A stretch of DNA of 64,000 nt from CAJCIY01 sp964245825 (GCA_964245825.1 CAXTNT010000001.1:1-64000); one strand, 5' to 3'; shown: positions 32,150 to 41,920, counted from the first letter of the stretch. Made by a program: numbers and translations. Notes: a model not told the origin generated them from the sequence alone.

Positions 32150-32797
32150 GTGTCCGAGAACCTGCTCATCGCCGAGCGCCGCACCGAGTTCGGCAAGGGC
32201 GCCGCCCGCCGGGTCCGGCGCGCGCACAAGGTGCCGGCGGTGCTCTACGGCCACGGCATGGACCCGCAGCACATCTCCCTGCCGGGCCACGACCTCATGC
32301 TCGCGCTCAAGCACGGTGGCGTGAACGCACTGCTGACGCTGCAGATCGAGGGCGACGAGCAGCTGGCGCTGCCCAAGTCGGTGACCCGCGACCCGATCAA
32401 GGGCTTCCTCGAGCACCTCGACCTCGTCGTCGTCCGCCGTGGTGAGAAGGTCAAGGTCGACGTGCCCGTCGTCCTCACCGGTGAGTCCGACCGCGAGGTG
32501 ATGGTCACGCAGCCCGTCAGCTCCATCGAGGTGGAGGCCGAGGCCACCCACATCCCGACCGGGTTCGAGTTCGACCAGACACCGTTGGTGGCCGGCGACA
32601 ACATCACCGCCGCCCAGATCACCCTGCCGAGCGGCGTCACGCTGGTGTCCGAGCCCGACCTGATCGTCGTGTCGGCCCAGAGCGCCACGACGGCCGAGGA
32701 GCTCGACGCCGATCTGGCCGGCAGCTCCGGCGAGGACGCCGCGCAGCCGGCCGAGGCCGAGGCCGAGTCGGCCGAGAAGCCCGCCGACCCCGCGTAG
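32150..32797 (+). CDS. rplY: 50S ribosomal protein L25/general stress protein Ctc
   Basis: A 215-aa protein with the N-terminal 5S-rRNA-binding L25 domain (AERRTEFGKGAARRVRRAHK, VPAVLYGHG) and the C-terminal Ctc beta domain (PVSSIEVEAEATHIP, DQTPLVAGDNITAAQI), ending in an acidic Ala/Glu tail. Binds 5S rRNA on the 50S subunit. The GTG start follows a GAGAGAGAG purine run. pth starts 4 bases after its stop, and the rplY-pth pair is conserved in actinobacteria. Confidence 0.95.
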   Translation: MSENLLIAERRTEFGKGAARRVRRAHKVPAVLYGHGMDPQHISLPGHDLMLALKHGGVNALLTLQIEGDEQLALPKSVTRDPIKGFLEHLDLVVVRRGEKVKVDVPVVLTGESDREVMVTQPVSSIEVEAEATHIPTGFEFDQTPLVAGDNITAAQITLPSGVTLVSEPDLIVVSAQSATTAEELDADLAGSSGEDAAQPAEAEAESAEKPADPA

Positions 32798-32800
32798 CCG

Positions 32801-33373
32801 ATGCCCGGCGAGCGCTGGCTCGTCGTCGGGCTGGGCAATCCCGGGGCCGACTACGCCGGCACCCGGCACAACGCCGGCTTCGACGTCCTCGACGTGCTGG
32901 CCGAGCGCGAGCACACGCGGTTCAAGGCGCACAAGGGGCGGGCGCTCATCGCCGAGACCCGGGTTGCCGGGGTGCCGACCGTGCTCGCCAAGCCCACCTC
33001 GTACATGAACGACTCGGGGGGGCCGGTCGCCTCCGTGTCGGCCTTCTTCTCCGTGCCGGTCGAACGGCTCGTGGTGGTGCACGACGAGCTGGACCTCCCG
33101 TTCGGGGGCCTGCGGGTCAAGCTCGGTGGCGGGGACAACGGCCACAACGGCCTGAAGTCGGTACGCCGCTCGCTGGGCTCGGGCGAGTTCTACCGGGTCC
33201 GGCTCGGGGTCGGCCGGCCGGCCGGCCGCCGCGACGTCGTCGACCACGTGCTGCGCGGGTTCACCGGAGCCGAGCGCAAGGAGCTGCCGTTCCTGCACGA
33301 CCGGGCCGCCGACGCCGTCACCTCGCTGCTGACCGACGGGCTGGACCGGACGCAGAACGCGTACAACGACTGA
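32801..33373 (+). CDS. pth: Peptidyl-tRNA hydrolase
   Basis: A 190-aa enzyme that frees tRNA from prematurely released peptidyl-tRNA. It has the signature LVVGLGNPGADYAGTRHNAG with catalytic His in TRHNAG, KPTSYMNDSG, VVHDELDLPFG (catalytic Asp) and GGDNGHNGLKSVRRSLG. The length matches the family. Confidence 0.97.
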   Translation: MPGERWLVVGLGNPGADYAGTRHNAGFDVLDVLAEREHTRFKAHKGRALIAETRVAGVPTVLAKPTSYMNDSGGPVASVSAFFSVPVERLVVVHDELDLPFGGLRVKLGGGDNGHNGLKSVRRSLGSGEFYRVRLGVGRPAGRRDVVDHVLRGFTGAERKELPFLHDRAADAVTSLLTDGLDRTQNAYND

Positions 33374-33414
33374 CCCGCCTAGGGTGTCGAGGTCCGACCG
33401 ATCCGAGGAGCCAC

Positions 33415-33765
33415 GTGACCCAGACCAACCAGGCGATCACCGTCGCCGTGAGCACGTCGTTCGACGTCCCCGGCTACCGGACGACCCAGTACCGCGGTGC
33501 CTGCTACGGCCTCGTCGTGCGCTCGATGGGCTTCGCCAAGGGCATCGGCGCCTCGTTCAAGGCTCTGGCCGGCGGCGAGGTGTCGCAGTACACCCGGCTG
33601 CTCGAGGACAGCCGCCGGCACGCCCTCGACCGGATGATGGAGAACTGCCAGGCACTGGGCGGCAACGCGGTGATCGGCATGCGCTTCGACTCCAGCGAGA
33701 TCGGACAGCAGCTCACCGAGATCGTCGCCTACGGCACCGCGGTGGTCATCGAGCCAGGGACCTAG
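33415..33765 (+). CDS. YbjQ/UPF0145-family protein
   Basis: A 116-aa protein with the family's characteristic blocks: VSTSFDVPGYRTTQYRG, LVVRSMGFAKGIGASFKAL, YTRLLEDSRRHALDRM and ALGGNAVIGMRFDSSEIG. The fold is a small oligomeric alpha/beta domain described as heavy-metal-binding, but its cellular role is uncertain. GTG start with AGGAG 4 nt upstream; a TAGGGT hexamer lies 32 bases further up. The next small gene begins 3 bases after its stop. Confidence 0.85.
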   Translation: MTQTNQAITVAVSTSFDVPGYRTTQYRGACYGLVVRSMGFAKGIGASFKALAGGEVSQYTRLLEDSRRHALDRMMENCQALGGNAVIGMRFDSSEIGQQLTEIVAYGTAVVIEPGT

Positions 33766-33768
33766 CCC

Positions 33769-33990
33769 GTGGTCGTCGCCGTGCTCGTGGTCGTCGCGCT
33801 GGGGGCGCTGCTCGTCGTCAGCCTCCGGGTACGCCGGCACGGCGAGTCACCGGTGCCCGCGGGCAACTGGTCACCGACCGAGGAGGTCTTCGTCGACCCG
33901 TCCACCGGGCGCCGCATGCGCGTCTGGCTCGACCAGGTCGACGGCTCGCGGCACTACGTCCCGGAGGGAACCAGCCCCGGTCACGCCTGA
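33769..33990 (+). CDS. Small single-pass membrane protein
   Basis: A 73-aa protein: one N-terminal transmembrane helix (VVAVLVVVALGALLVVSL), a basic stop-transfer RVRRHG, and a roughly 45-residue soluble tail (SPTEEVFVDPSTGRRMRVWL, ending SRHYVPEG). The VDPSTGRRMRVW segment looks like a small conserved module, but I do not recognise the family. It starts 3 bases after the YbjQ gene, so the two are probably one unit. Confidence 0.6.
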   Translation: MVVAVLVVVALGALLVVSLRVRRHGESPVPAGNWSPTEEVFVDPSTGRRMRVWLDQVDGSRHYVPEGTSPGHA

Positions 33991-34070
33991 GGCGGCACGT
34001 ACGCTGGGGCGGCACCCCGTCCGCGCGTCGGCCGGGGCTGCCTGCGTTGCCCCCGACCCGAAAGCGCCCC

Positions 34071-37000
34071 ATGCCCTCCCTCGCGCCACTGCTGGACCTC
34101 GTCGCCGCCGATCCGGCGTTGTCCGGCGCCGTGGCCGCGGTCGGTCGGGAGCGGACCTACGACCTCGTGGCCCCCCCGGGCGTGCGGCCGTTCGCCGTCG
34201 CCGCCCTCGCGCGCCGCGCCCCGGTGCTCGCCGTGGTGGCCACCGGCCGCGAGGCCGACGAGCTCACCGCAGCGCTCGGCGAGCTGCTGCCGGCCGACGC
34301 GGTCGCGCTGTTCCCCTCCTGGGAGACGCTCCCGCACGAGCGACTCTCGCCCCGGGCCGACACGGTGGGACGCCGGATGGCCGTGCTCCGCCGCCTCGCC
34401 CACCCCGCCGAGGGGCCGCTGCAGGTCGTGGTCTGCCCCGTCCGCTCGGTGCTGCAGCCGATGCTGCGCGGCCTCGGCGAGGTCGAGCCCGTCGCGTTGC
34501 GGGTGGGGGACAGCGCGGACCTCGAGGCCGTCGTCGACCGGCTCGCGGAGCTGGCGTACACCCGCGTCGACCTCGTCGAGCGCCGCGGCGAGTTCGCCGT
34601 CCGCGGCGGCCTGCTCGACGTGTTCCCACCCACCGAGCCCCACCCGCTGCGGGTGGAGCTGTTCGGCGACGACGTCGAGGAGATCCGGTCCTTCGCGGTG
34701 GCCGACCAGCGCACGATCGCGCCGGCCGACCGCCTCGACGCCCCGCCGTGCCGCGAGCTGCTGCTGACGCCGGAGGTACGCGCCCGGGCCAAGGAGCTGC
34801 TCGGGGCGCATCCCGAGCTGGCCGACATCCTGGGCAAGGTCAGCGAGGGCATCGCCGTCGAGGGGATGGAGGCGCTGGCCCCGGTGCTGGCCGACCCCGA
34901 CCCGCGCGGCCCGCTCGGGTTGCTGCTCGAGGAGCTGCCGGCCGGCGCGCACGTGGTCGTGTGCGACCCGGAGCGGGTCCGGACCCGCGCGCTCGAGCTG
35001 GTGCGCACCGGCGCGGAGTTCCTCGCCGCGTCCTGGACGGCCGCGGCGCTCGGCGGCGCGAGCCCGGTCGACCTGGAGCCCGCCGCATACCGCGACCTCG
35101 CCGTGGTGGCGGACATCGCGCAGGACCTCGGTCTCCCGTGGTGGTCGATCGCCCCGTTCGGGGACGGGGACGCGGTCGACGCCCAGCCCGCGGCCGAGCT
35201 CCGCGGGGACGGCGACGCGATCACCGCGTACGTCCGCGACCTCCCCGTGCCGGTGGTCGTCACCGCCCCTGGCCACGGCAGCGCCGCCCGCATCGCGGAG
35301 ATGCTGACCGCGGCCGACGTCCCGGCGACGCAGCGCGAGGAGCTCGTCGCCGCGCCCGTCGGGGTGAGCACGGTCCCCGCCCAGCTGGCCCACGGCTTCG
35401 TGACGCCGCGGCTCGCGGTCCTCACCGAGTCCGACCTGCTCGGCACCCGTGGCATCGTCGCCGGCACCAAGATGCCCGGCCGCCGGCGCGGCGTCGTCGA
35501 CCCGCTGACGCTGAAGGTCGGCGACCCCGTCGTGCACGAGACCCACGGGGTGGGCCGCTACGTCGAGATGGTCCAGCGCACCGCCGCGGGCGCCACCCGC
35601 GAGTACCTCGTGCTGGAGTACGCCGCTCCCAAGCGCGGCCTGCCCGGAGACCGGGTCTTCGTCCCGACCGACTCGCTCGACCTGCTCAGCCGGTACGTCG
35701 GCGGGGAGAACCCGCCGCTGCACCGGCTCGGGGGCGCGGACTGGCAGAAGGCCAAGGGCCGGGCCCGCAAGGCGGTCAAGGAGATCGCCGGCGAGCTGAT
35801 CCGGCTGTATGCCGCGCGACAGGCCGTACCCGGGCACGCCTTCGGCCCCGACACCCCCTGGCAGCGCGAGCTCGAGGACGCCTTCCCGTACCGGGAGACG
35901 CCCGACCAGCAGGCGGCCATCGACGAGGTGAAGGCGGACATGGCCAAGTCCGTGCCGATGGACCGCGTCATCTGCGGCGACGTCGGGTTCGGCAAGACCG
36001 AGATCGCCGTGCGCGCGGCGTTCAAGGCGGTCCAGGACGGCAAGCAGGTGGTGATCCTGGCGCCCACCACCCTGCTGGCGCGCCAGCACTTCCAGACCTT
36101 CTCCGAGCGGTACGCCCCGTTCCCGGTGCACATCGGCCAGTCCAGCAGGTTCAACAGCGACGCCGAGCAGCGGGCGGTGGTGGCGGGCCTGGCCGACGGG
36201 ACCGTGGACGTGGTCATCGGCACCCACCGGCTGCTGTCGCCGGCGATCAGGTTCAAGGACCTGGGTCTGGTGGTCGTCGACGAGGAGCAGCGCTTCGGTG
36301 TCGAGCACAAGGAGCAGCTCAAGGCGATCCGCGCCTCGGTGGACGTGCTGTCGATGTCCGCGACGCCGATCCCGCGGACCCTGGAGATGAGCCTCACCGG
36401 CATCCGCGAGATGTCGGTGATCGCCACCCCGCCCGAGGAGCGCCACCCCGTGCTGACGATGGTGGGGGCGTACGAGGAACGCCTGGTCGCGGCCGCGATC
36501 CGCCGCGAGCTGCTCCGCGAGGGCCAGGTCTTCTACATCCACAACCGGGTCGAGTCGATCGACCGGGCGGCGCGCCGGATCCGTGACCTGGTGCCGGAGG
36601 CGCGGGTCGCGGTGGCGCACGGGCAGATGCACGAGGACCTGCTCGAGCAGGTCATGCTCGGCTTCTGGGAGAAGGCCTACGACGTGCTGGTCTGCACGAC
36701 GATCGTGGAGTCGGGCCTGGACATCCCCAACGCCAACACCCTCGTGGTCGAACGGGCGGACGCGTTCGGCCTGTCGCAGCTGCACCAGCTGCGGGGCCGG
36801 GTCGGGCGCGGTCGGGACCGGGCGTACGCGTACATCCTGTATCCGCCCGACGTGCCGCTGACCGAGCTCGCGCACGACCGGCTCGCGACGATCGCGCAGA
36901 GCAGCGAGCTGGGTGGTGGCATGGCCATCGCGCTCAAGGACCTGGAGATCCGCGGGGCGGGCAACCTGCTCGGCGGTGAGCAGTCCGGGCACATCGCCGG

Positions 37001-37610
37001 CGTCGGCTTCGATCTGTACGTGCGGATGGTGGGCGAGGCGGTCCGCGACTACCGCGACGGGGGCCGGCCGGACGAGGCGCCCGAGGTACGGGTGGAGCTG
37101 CCGGTCGACGCCCACCTGCCGCACGACTACGTGGACTCCGAGCGGCTGCGGCTGGAGGCCTATCGGCGGCTCGCCGGCGCGGCCGACGATGCGGCCATCG
37201 CGGCGATCCGGGAAGAGCTGACCGACCGGTACGGGCCGCCGCCCGAACCGGTGGAGAACCTCCTCGCGGTGGCCGCCTTCCGCGTCCGCGCCCGCGCGTA
37301 CGGGTTGACCGACGTGGGTCTGGCGGGACCGCAGGTGCGGTTCGCACCGTGGGAGCTGCTCGAGTCGCAGCAGCTGCGCCTCGCCCGGCTGTTCAAGGGC
37401 GCGGTGGTCAAGGCGGCGACCCGGCAGGTGCTGGTACCGCGCCCGACCGACACCGGGCGGCTGGGCGGCCAGCCGATCCGCGACCGCGCCCTGCTCGACT
37501 GGGCCGCCGCCGTGCTCGACGCAGTCGCGCCGGGGGCCGACGCCGGCGGGGGCGGGGCCGGACCCGCGCGCGCGGGCGGGCCCACGATCCGGCAGACTGA
37601 GGCACCGTGA
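34071..37610 (+). CDS. mfd: Transcription-repair coupling factor
   Basis: A 1179-aa DNA translocase that removes RNA polymerase stalled at lesions and recruits UvrA. Domain order is an N-terminal UvrB-like module (LFPSWETLPHERLSP; YTRVDLVERRGEFAVRGG), an RNA-polymerase-interacting CarD-like domain near residue 485 (GDPVVHETHGVGRYVEM), RecG-type helicase motifs with Walker A CGDVGFGKTEIA and DEEQ box VVDEEQRFGVEH, motif III LSMSATPIPRTL, motif VI QLRGRVGRG, and a C-terminal TRCF domain. A TACGCT hexamer lies about 65 bases upstream. Confidence 0.97.
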   Translation: MPSLAPLLDLVAADPALSGAVAAVGRERTYDLVAPPGVRPFAVAALARRAPVLAVVATGREADELTAALGELLPADAVALFPSWETLPHERLSPRADTVGRRMAVLRRLAHPAEGPLQVVVCPVRSVLQPMLRGLGEVEPVALRVGDSADLEAVVDRLAELAYTRVDLVERRGEFAVRGGLLDVFPPTEPHPLRVELFGDDVEEIRSFAVADQRTIAPADRLDAPPCRELLLTPEVRARAKELLGAHPELADILGKVSEGIAVEGMEALAPVLADPDPRGPLGLLLEELPAGAHVVVCDPERVRTRALELVRTGAEFLAASWTAAALGGASPVDLEPAAYRDLAVVADIAQDLGLPWWSIAPFGDGDAVDAQPAAELRGDGDAITAYVRDLPVPVVVTAPGHGSAARIAEMLTAADVPATQREELVAAPVGVSTVPAQLAHGFVTPRLAVLTESDLLGTRGIVAGTKMPGRRRGVVDPLTLKVGDPVVHETHGVGRYVEMVQRTAAGATREYLVLEYAAPKRGLPGDRVFVPTDSLDLLSRYVGGENPPLHRLGGADWQKAKGRARKAVKEIAGELIRLYAARQAVPGHAFGPDTPWQRELEDAFPYRETPDQQAAIDEVKADMAKSVPMDRVICGDVGFGKTEIAVRAAFKAVQDGKQVVILAPTTLLARQHFQTFSERYAPFPVHIGQSSRFNSDAEQRAVVAGLADGTVDVVIGTHRLLSPAIRFKDLGLVVVDEEQRFGVEHKEQLKAIRASVDVLSMSATPIPRTLEMSLTGIREMSVIATPPEERHPVLTMVGAYEERLVAAAIRRELLREGQVFYIHNRVESIDRAARRIRDLVPEARVAVAHGQMHEDLLEQVMLGFWEKAYDVLVCTTIVESGLDIPNANTLVVERADAFGLSQLHQLRGRVGRGRDRAYAYILYPPDVPLTELAHDRLATIAQSSELGGGMAIALKDLEIRGAGNLLGGEQSGHIAGVGFDLYVRMVGEAVRDYRDGGRPDEAPEVRVELPVDAHLPHDYVDSERLRLEAYRRLAGAADDAAIAAIREELTDRYGPPPEPVENLLAVAAFRVRARAYGLTDVGLAGPQVRFAPWELLESQQLRLARLFKGAVVKAATRQVLVPRPTDTGRLGGQPIRDRALLDWAAAVLDAVAPGADAGGGGAGPARAGGPTIRQTEAP

Positions 37611-38659
37611 GACGTCCGACCCGGCTGCTGCTGGCCCTGCCCGCCACGGCGCTGGTGGCCCTCACCGCGTGCGCCCCCTTCCACGCCGGCGCCGCGGCGA
37701 CGGTCGGCAACGCCCGCATCTCCACCGACGAGCTCCGGACGCTCAGCACTGCGGTTCTGGCGCAGCAGCCCAAGGACGGCAGCACCACCGACGTCGCGCA
37801 GTCCGCCGTGCAGCAGGGGACGCTCAGCGAGCTCGTGCAGCTCCAGGTGCTCCGGTCGCTCGCCGCATCCCGGCACGTGACGGTCGGCACCGGCCAGATC
37901 GGCGCCGCCCGGACCACCCTCGTCGCACAGATCGTCTCCAGCGTCTATCAGGGCCAGGTGCCGACCACGCTCTCTCCGGTCCAGCTCGAGGCCCGGGCGC
38001 GGGCCGTCGCCGCGGCCGCCGGCGTCGACCTCGACTCCCTCGCGACGGTGGACGCGTACGTGACGGCGCTGACCGCCGCGCTGCCTGTCTCGGACGAGCA
38101 GATCCGGGCGTCGTTCGACCGGCAGCCCGATCACCGCTTCTACGACATCGACGTCGTCGAGGTCAGCGACCAGACCACCGCCCAGGAGGCCGCGAGCGCC
38201 CTGCAGGCCAGCCCGGCCAACTTCGCCCGCATCGCGCTGACCCTGGGGGCAGGCTCGACCACGAGCACCACCGTCGCCGCGGCGACGCTGGAGCAGGAGG
38301 CGGGGAGCAAGGCGCTGAAGGTCGGCGCGGTGGTCGGGCCAGGTCAGACCTCCAGCGGCGCCTACCAGGTGGTCCTGGTGACCGGCCGCGGCACCCGGAC
38401 GCTGGCCGAGGCACTCGCCGCGGGCTCCACCGAGCGCCGGGCGCTGCAGGCGCAGGCGTTCCCCGCCACGTACGCGGCCCTCGCCGCCGAGCTCGGCATC
38501 CACGTCAACCCCCGCTTCGGCACCTGGAGCCCGACCGGCCAGGACGCGCTCGGCGAGCAGATCGGTGCGGTGGCGGCGGGCGGCCAGCAGCTGTCCACCT
38601 CGCTCACCAGCCCGAGTCCCAGCCCGAGCGTGAGCGCCACCACCGGCCCGAGCCAGTGA
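37607..38659 (+). CDS. SurA-type lipoprotein (chaperone/prolyl-isomerase-like)
   Basis: A 350-aa protein. A lipoprotein signal with lipobox LTAC (Cys22) is followed by a SurA-N-like helical chaperone region (ISTDELRTLSTAVLAQQ, SELVQLQVLRSLAASRHVTV) and a short parvulin-like stretch (FYDIDVVEVSDQTTAQEAA ... QTSSGAYQVVLVTGRG) that is reduced compared with active PPIases. The C-terminal tail is Ser/Pro/Thr-rich, a plausible O-mannosylation region. The GTG start overlaps the mfd stop by 4 bases. Membrane-anchored and extracytoplasmic; probably helps secreted proteins fold. Confidence 0.82.
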   Translation: MRRPTRLLLALPATALVALTACAPFHAGAAATVGNARISTDELRTLSTAVLAQQPKDGSTTDVAQSAVQQGTLSELVQLQVLRSLAASRHVTVGTGQIGAARTTLVAQIVSSVYQGQVPTTLSPVQLEARARAVAAAAGVDLDSLATVDAYVTALTAALPVSDEQIRASFDRQPDHRFYDIDVVEVSDQTTAQEAASALQASPANFARIALTLGAGSTTSTTVAAATLEQEAGSKALKVGAVVGPGQTSSGAYQVVLVTGRGTRTLAEALAAGSTERRALQAQAFPATYAALAAELGIHVNPRFGTWSPTGQDALGEQIGAVAAGGQQLSTSLTSPSPSPSVSATTGPSQ

Positions 38660-38689
38660 CCGCCGGCGCCACTGTCCACGGTCGCTGAC

Positions 38690-39613
38690 GTGGCGACGGT
38701 CGTCTGGCTGACGACCAGCCCCCGGGTTGCCGCGGGTCTGCTGTCGGCGCCGGCGTGGCAGGCGCTGCGCGACGGCCCCGTGCTGGCGCCGGCCGAGCAC
38801 CCGCAGCGGGCCGCAGTGGTCGCGGCCGGCATCGTCGTCGGCGAGGGCGACCCCCTGGCCACCGCCCGCGCCGGGGGCCGCTGCGTCTGGCTCGCGGCCG
38901 CGGACGAGCCGGCCCCGGTGGACCCGGACCTGACCGTGCTGGAGATCGCCGGCTCCTGGGACCTGCCCGGCGCGCGGCTGCTCGATGCGGTGGCCGTGAT
39001 GGACCGGCTGCGCTCGCCGGGCGGCTGCCCGTGGGACGCGGAGCAGACGCACGCCAGCCTCGCGCCGTATCTGCTCGAGGAGACGTACGAGGCGTACCAG
39101 GCGATCGAGGACGGCGGCCTCGACGACGACCTGCGCGAGGAGCTCGGCGACGTGCTGCTGCAGGTGCTCTTCCACGCCCGGCTGGCGCAGGAGCGGACCG
39201 AGCCCTGGTCGGTGGACGACGTCGCCGCCGGGTTGGTCGCCAAGCTGGTGGGCCGGCACCCGCACGTCTTCGGGGACGCGAGCGCGGCCGACGCCGCGGA
39301 GGTCGAACGTCGGTGGGAGGCGATCAAGCAGGCCGAGAAGGGGCGGACGTCGGCCGTCGACGGCGTCGCGCTCGGCCAGCCCGCGCTCAGCCTGGCCGCC
39401 AAGCTCATCGGCCGGGCGGGCCGGGCCGGGCTGCCGACGACGCTGCCCGAGCCGGCGGCGGGGGCGGCGGCCGGGGAGCTGCTCGGTCGTGCGCTGTTCG
39501 GGCTCGCCGCCCGCGGCCGCGGCCAGGGCCTGGACCCGGAGGCCGAGCTGCGCGCCGTCGCCCGCTCGTACGCCGCGGCGCTGCGGGCGGCGGAGGCCGG
39601 CTCAGTACGCTGA
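38690..39613 (+). CDS. mazG: MazG-family nucleoside triphosphate pyrophosphohydrolase
   Basis: A 307-aa protein. The first 95 residues are the variable N-terminal region of actinobacterial MazG; the MazG core starts at about residue 100 (LLDAVAVMDRLRSPGGCPWD, EETYEAYQAIEDG, EELGDVLLQVLFHARLA) with EExxE and ExxD metal-binding motifs. It hydrolyses (d)NTPs to monophosphates, cleaning damaged nucleotides. It lies directly upstream of eno, as in mycobacteria and streptomycetes. The start is the GTG at 38690; no good ribosome site is visible. Confidence 0.9.
   Translation: MATVVWLTTSPRVAAGLLSAPAWQALRDGPVLAPAEHPQRAAVVAAGIVVGEGDPLATARAGGRCVWLAAADEPAPVDPDLTVLEIAGSWDLPGARLLDAVAVMDRLRSPGGCPWDAEQTHASLAPYLLEETYEAYQAIEDGGLDDDLREELGDVLLQVLFHARLAQERTEPWSVDDVAAGLVAKLVGRHPHVFGDASAADAAEVERRWEAIKQAEKGRTSAVDGVALGQPALSLAAKLIGRAGRAGLPTTLPEPAAGAAAGELLGRALFGLAARGRGQGLDPEAELRAVARSYAAALRAAEAGSVR
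39606..39611 (+). promoter_or_regulatory. -10 element for eno
   Basis: TACGCT overlaps the mazG stop codon (TGA 39611-39613). It would start a transcript near 39618 with a leader of about 29 nt containing the strong AGGAGG site before the eno GTG. Confidence 0.4.
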
Positions 39614-39646
39614 CCGCCGTTCCGTCCCCGCCCCCAGGAGGGCCCA

Positions 39647-40924
39647 GTGCCGCAGATCGACGCCGTCGGCGCCCGCGAGATCCTCGACTCCCGCGGCAAC
39701 CCCACCGTCGAGGTCGAGGTGCTGCTCGACGACGGCACCTTCGCCCGGGCCGCCGTCCCCAGCGGCGCCAGCACCGGTGCGTTCGAGGCGGTCGAGAAGC
39801 GCGACGGCGGCAGCAGGTACGGCGGGAAGGGCGTCCGGCAGGCGGTCGACGCCGTCATCGAGGTGATCGACCCGGAGCTGCGGGGCGAGGAGGCCACCGA
39901 GCAGCGGGTCGTCGACCAGAAGCTGTGCGACCTCGACGGAACGCCCGACAAGGGACAGCTGGGCGCGAATGCGCTCCTCGGCGTGTCGCTGGCAGTCGCG
40001 CGGGCGGCGGCCGAGAGCACCGGGCTGCCGCTGTTCCGCTACGTCGGCGGCTCGGGCGCACACCTGCTGCCCGTACCGATGATGAACATCCTCAACGGCG
40101 GGGCGCACGCCGACACCAACGTGGACGTGCAGGAGTTCATGATCGCGCCGATCGGTGCGCCCAGCTACTCGGAGGCCGTGCGCTGGGGGTCGGAGGTGTA
40201 CCAGGCCCTGAAGGCGGTGCTGAAGGCCAAGGGCCTGTCCACCGCGGTCGGCGACGAGGGCGGGTTCGCGCCCGACCTGCCCGCCAACCGCGCGGCGCTC
40301 GACCTCATCGCCGAGGCGGTCGCCGCGGCCGGGCTGACGCTCGGCACCGACATCGCCCTGGCCCTCGACGTCGCTGCCACCGAGTTGGTCGACGGCGGTT
40401 CATACAGCTTCGAGAGCTCCGTCCGCAGCGCGGAGCAGATGGCGGCGTACTACGCCGAGCTGGTTGCCGCGTACCCGATCGTGTCGATCGAGGACCCACT
40501 GGCCGAGGACGACTGGGACGGCTGGGTGGCCCTGACCAGCGCCCTGGGCGCTCGGGTCCAGCTGGTCGGCGACGACCTCTTCGTGACCAACCCGCAGCGC
40601 CTCGGCCGCGGGATCGCGCTGGGCGCCGCCAACGCTCTGCTGGTCAAGGTGAACCAGATCGGCACCCTGACCGAGACGCTCGACGCCGTCGAGCTGGCGC
40701 ACCGCGGCGGGTACCGCTGCATGATGAGCCACCGTTCCGGCGAGACCGAGGACACCACCATCGCCGACCTCGCGGTGGCGACCAACGTGGGGCAGATCAA
40801 GGCGGGCGCGCCCTGCCGTACGGACCGGACCGCCAAGTACAACCAGCTGCTGCGGATCGAGGAGGAGCTCGGCGACGCGGCCAGGTACGCCGGGTCCGCC
40901 GCCTTCCCCCGCCTGAAGCTCTGA
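39647..40924 (+). CDS. eno: Enolase
   Basis: A 425-aa glycolytic enzyme converting 2-phosphoglycerate to phosphoenolpyruvate. It has N-terminal AREILDSRGNPTVEVEV, SGASTGAFEA, metal ligands in ALDVAATEL, SIEDPLAEDDWDG and VGDDLFVTN, the catalytic Lys in LLVKVNQIGT, and the signature MMSHRSGETEDTTIAD. A GTG start is preceded by AGGAGG. Full family length. Confidence 0.98.
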   Translation: MPQIDAVGAREILDSRGNPTVEVEVLLDDGTFARAAVPSGASTGAFEAVEKRDGGSRYGGKGVRQAVDAVIEVIDPELRGEEATEQRVVDQKLCDLDGTPDKGQLGANALLGVSLAVARAAAESTGLPLFRYVGGSGAHLLPVPMMNILNGGAHADTNVDVQEFMIAPIGAPSYSEAVRWGSEVYQALKAVLKAKGLSTAVGDEGGFAPDLPANRAALDLIAEAVAAAGLTLGTDIALALDVAATELVDGGSYSFESSVRSAEQMAAYYAELVAAYPIVSIEDPLAEDDWDGWVALTSALGARVQLVGDDLFVTNPQRLGRGIALGAANALLVKVNQIGTLTETLDAVELAHRGGYRCMMSHRSGETEDTTIADLAVATNVGQIKAGAPCRTDRTAKYNQLLRIEEELGDAARYAGSAAFPRLKL

Positions 40925-40991
40925 CGGCCTCCCGCGACCCGATGGGTCGAGGTTGCGCGGCCGCCAGGCGTGGCTGGGCCACCATGCTGGG

Positions 40992-41909
40992 GTGAGCCAC
41001 CACCACGATCACGGCGCCGCCGACGACCGTCGCCTGACTGTCGCGTTGGCGTTGGTCGCCGCGTTCCTGCTCGGCGAGGTCGTGGTCGGGCTGCTGGCCC
41101 ACTCGGTCGCCCTGCTGGCCGATGCCGCACACCTGCTCACCGACGTGGCCGGCCTGGCGGCGGCGCTCGTCGCCGCGCGGCTGGCCCGCCGGCCCGCCCG
41201 CGGGGCCATGACCTTCGGGCTGCGCCGGCTGGAGGTGCTGGCCGCCCAGGGCAACGGGGCGCTGCTGCTGGTGCTGGGGGTGCTCGTCGCGGTCGAGGCC
41301 GTGCGCCGGCTCATCCATCCCGCGCCGGTGGCGGGCCTCGCCCTCGTGGTGGTGGCCGCCGTCGGCATCGGGGTCAACACCGCCGCCTCGGTGGTGCTGG
41401 CCCGCGGTGACCGCGAGTCGTTCAACGTGCGGGCGGCCCTGGCCCACGTGCGTACGGACGCCCTGGCGTCGGCGGTCACGGTGGTCGCCGGCGTGGTGGT
41501 CCTCGCGACCGGCTGGCGCCGCGCCGACCCGGTGGCCTCGCTGCTGGTCGTCGCGGTGCTCGGCGTCACGGCCGTCCGGATCCTCGTGCAGACCGGTCGG
41601 GTGCTGCTCGAGGCGGCGCCGCCGGGCGTCGATCCGGCCGCGGTGCTCGCGGCGGTCCGGGCCGATCCCCGCGTCGACTCGGTGCACGAGCTGCACCTGT
41701 GGCTCATCACCTCCGGGTTCCCGGCGCTCTCGGCCCACGTGCTGGTACGGCCAGGCTTCGACTGCCACGCCGTCCGAGCGGAAGTCGAGGCGGCGCTGGC
41801 CCGGGCGTACGGGATCGAGCACACGACGCTGCAGGTCGAGCACGCCGCCGACGAGGTGCTGCACATCGGCGCGGCGCGGCGCGAGGGCGGGGCCGAGCCC
41901 GGCCACTAG
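40992..41909 (+). CDS. CDF-family divalent metal (zinc-type) efflux transporter
   Basis: A 305-aa membrane protein with a His-rich N-terminus (SHHHDHG), six helices, and two HxxxD-type metal sites: ADAAHLLTDVAG in TM2 and ALAHVRTDALAS in TM5. The cytoplasmic C-terminal domain (VHELHLWLITSGFPALSAHV) is the dimeric metal-sensing module. Exports Zn2+ or a similar cation by proton antiport. The GTG at 40992 is chosen because it places the His motif at the N-terminus. It interrupts the usual eno-ftsB neighbourhood. Confidence 0.9.
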   Translation: MSHHHDHGAADDRRLTVALALVAAFLLGEVVVGLLAHSVALLADAAHLLTDVAGLAAALVAARLARRPARGAMTFGLRRLEVLAAQGNGALLLVLGVLVAVEAVRRLIHPAPVAGLALVVVAAVGIGVNTAASVVLARGDRESFNVRAALAHVRTDALASAVTVVAGVVVLATGWRRADPVASLLVVAVLGVTAVRILVQTGRVLLEAAPPGVDPAAVLAAVRADPRVDSVHELHLWLITSGFPALSAHVLVRPGFDCHAVRAEVEAALARAYGIEHTTLQVEHAADEVLHIGAARREGGAEPGH

Positions 41910-41920
41910 CGTCGGCGGAC